Of a stretch of DNA of 6,382 bases, positions 5,574-6,382 are shown in pieces. The number at the start of each line of letters is the position of its first letter. Positions within the stretch are counted from its first letter, which is position 1. A program made the translations under genes and the position numbers. The notes under the pieces are model-generated. The model was not told the origin of the DNA and made no database searches. It saw only the letters and a program-made list of their open reading frames with translations. Source of the stretch: an uncultured Clostridia bacterium (GTDB lineage: Bacteria; Bacillota; Clostridia; RUG12999). The stretch is from NCBI GenBank assembly GCA_938005345.1, contig CALLNG010000316.1, positions 1-6,382 of the forward strand, read 5' to 3'.

Positions 5574-6382
5574 ATGAAGACATCAGGAAAAAAATTGTTT
5601 GCAGCGGTGTTAGCTGGTATTATCATGCTTTCTGCTACAGCATACGCAGAAACAATAAGTGAAATTCAAGATAAGATTGAACAGAGTAAACAGCAAAGAA
5701 GTCAAAATGAACAGGAAATTGAAAATATTGAAGGCCAGCAGCAGGAAGTTTTGGAAGAAAAAGAGGTGTTGGACCAACAAATCACACAAATACAGCAAAA
5801 TATAGACGAGATTGAACAAGTCATTGAAGAAAGCGACGCACAAATTTCGGTAAAAAATGAAGAACTGCAACAGGCACAAGAACATCTTGACGAAGCTAAT
5901 GACCAATTTAAACAGCGTGTAAAATCAATGTACATGAATGGCAATATTTCCTATTTGGAAATTTTGTTTGGCGCAGAAAGTTTTTCCGATTTGTTAACAC
6001 GTGTGAATATGCTGAAATATATTGTAGATAATGATAATAAAATCATAGCAGAAATTGCGGATGATAAAAGTACAATCGAAGAAGCAAAAAATGTGATTGA
6101 GGAACAAAAACAGCAGCAGGAAGCCGCAAAGGGTTTGCAAGTGGAAGAAAAAGAACGGATGCAGGAAAGCGTAGACCGGAAACAGGAATTGATGGAATCT
6201 TTGGAAAACGATAAAGATAAACTGCAGCAGGAGCAGGAAAAGCTGAAAGCTTCAGAAGATGCCATGATGCGGGAAATGGACCGCATTGAGGCGGAAGAAC
6301 GGGCTAAAGAGCAGGCATCGCAAAGCAGCGCCAGTTCTAACAGCACGTCAGTACCGCGCGGAACGGGTGTTATGGCATGGCC
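5574..6382 (+). CDS. Secreted coiled-coil murein hydrolase or activator, probable M23 peptidase (3' end missing)
   Basis: The reading frame is open to the window end, with 269 codons visible. It starts with a signal peptide (residues 1-25: MKTSGKK, a hydrophobic core, then ATAYA before E26), so the protein is exported. Residues 26-117 are a long Gln/Glu-rich coiled coil. A short break, YMNGNISYLEILFGAESFSD (120-139), follows, then a second coiled coil (about 145-248). This matches the hairpin-like coiled-coil regions of PcsB, CwlO and EnvC proteins. A Ser-rich linker (about 249-259) leads to GTGVMAW plus the first two bases of a Pro codon, which resembles the entrance to M23 endopeptidase domains (WPVPG-type). 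The catalytic part lies outside the window, so M23 is an inference; CHAP or NlpC/P60 domains are alternatives. The ATG at 5574 has AAGAGGTG (5558-5565) 8 nt upstream, overlapping the ftsX stop. It is the likely FtsX-controlled wall hydrolase. Confidence 0.88.
   Translation, partial: MKTSGKKLFAAVLAGIIMLSATAYAETISEIQDKIEQSKQQRSQNEQEIENIEGQQQEVLEEKEVLDQQITQIQQNIDEIEQVIEESDAQISVKNEELQQAQEHLDEANDQFKQRVKSMYMNGNISYLEILFGAESFSDLLTRVNMLKYIVDNDNKIIAEIADDKSTIEEAKNVIEEQKQQQEAAKGLQVEEKERMQESVDRKQELMESLENDKDKLQQEQEKLKASEDAMMREMDRIEAEERAKEQASQSSASSNSTSVPRGTGVMAW

Noticed and set aside
5951..6346. Minus-strand frame of 131 codons rich in Ser, Cys and Phe.
   Set aside because: It is the antisense shadow of the Gln/Glu/Lys-rich coiled coil, with low-complexity composition and no start signal.

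Overview
The window looks like chromosomal DNA from a low-GC Gram-positive bacterium of the class Clostridia. The evidence is the strong AGGAGG-type ribosome binding sites, SigA-like promoters, a T-box riboswitch, a four-cysteine L28, and an ftsEX locus followed by a coiled-coil cell-wall hydrolase. The placement is inferred from gene content; no species is claimed. There are no mobile elements, CRISPR arrays, tRNAs or rRNAs, and nothing suggests recent transfer.

The left half is read leftward (minus strand). At the far left, about 1-190 is the 5' part of a T-box leader with its own consensus promoter (-35 at 219-224, -10 at 196-201). Its specifier loop shows UGG, so the gene beyond the left edge should be tryptophan-related, for example trpS. 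Upstream of it lie the rpmB terminator (287-321), rpmB (331-519) and its promoter (607-635). Next comes pncB (689-2128), a nicotinate phosphoribosyltransferase of the NAD salvage pathway. It is preceded by a small conserved-looking protein of unknown function (2186-2476). A strong terminator-like hairpin lies between these two genes, only a few bases before the pncB ribosome binding site.

A divergent intergenic region (2477-2726) holds a minus-strand promoter for the 96-residue gene, a probable plus-strand promoter for the right-hand operon, and a small inverted repeat between them.

The right half is read rightward and looks like one operon. It starts with a PucR/CdaR-type helix-turn-helix regulator (TTG start at 2727), followed by ftsE (3856-4653), ftsX (4669-5559) and a secreted coiled-coil protein (from 5574, cut by the window end). 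The last protein is about to enter what looks like an M23 peptidase domain. FtsE and FtsX form the ABC-type complex that, in other bacteria, activates peptidoglycan hydrolases through a coiled-coil partner (EnvC, PcsB, CwlO). The gene order suggests the last gene encodes the partner and that the whole set controls wall cleavage in division or elongation. The regulator at the head of the operon is the least explained part.

I found no clearly unprecedented system. The best second looks are the UGG T-box, the terminator inside the pncB leader, the regulator-ftsEX linkage and the C-terminal extension of FtsE.
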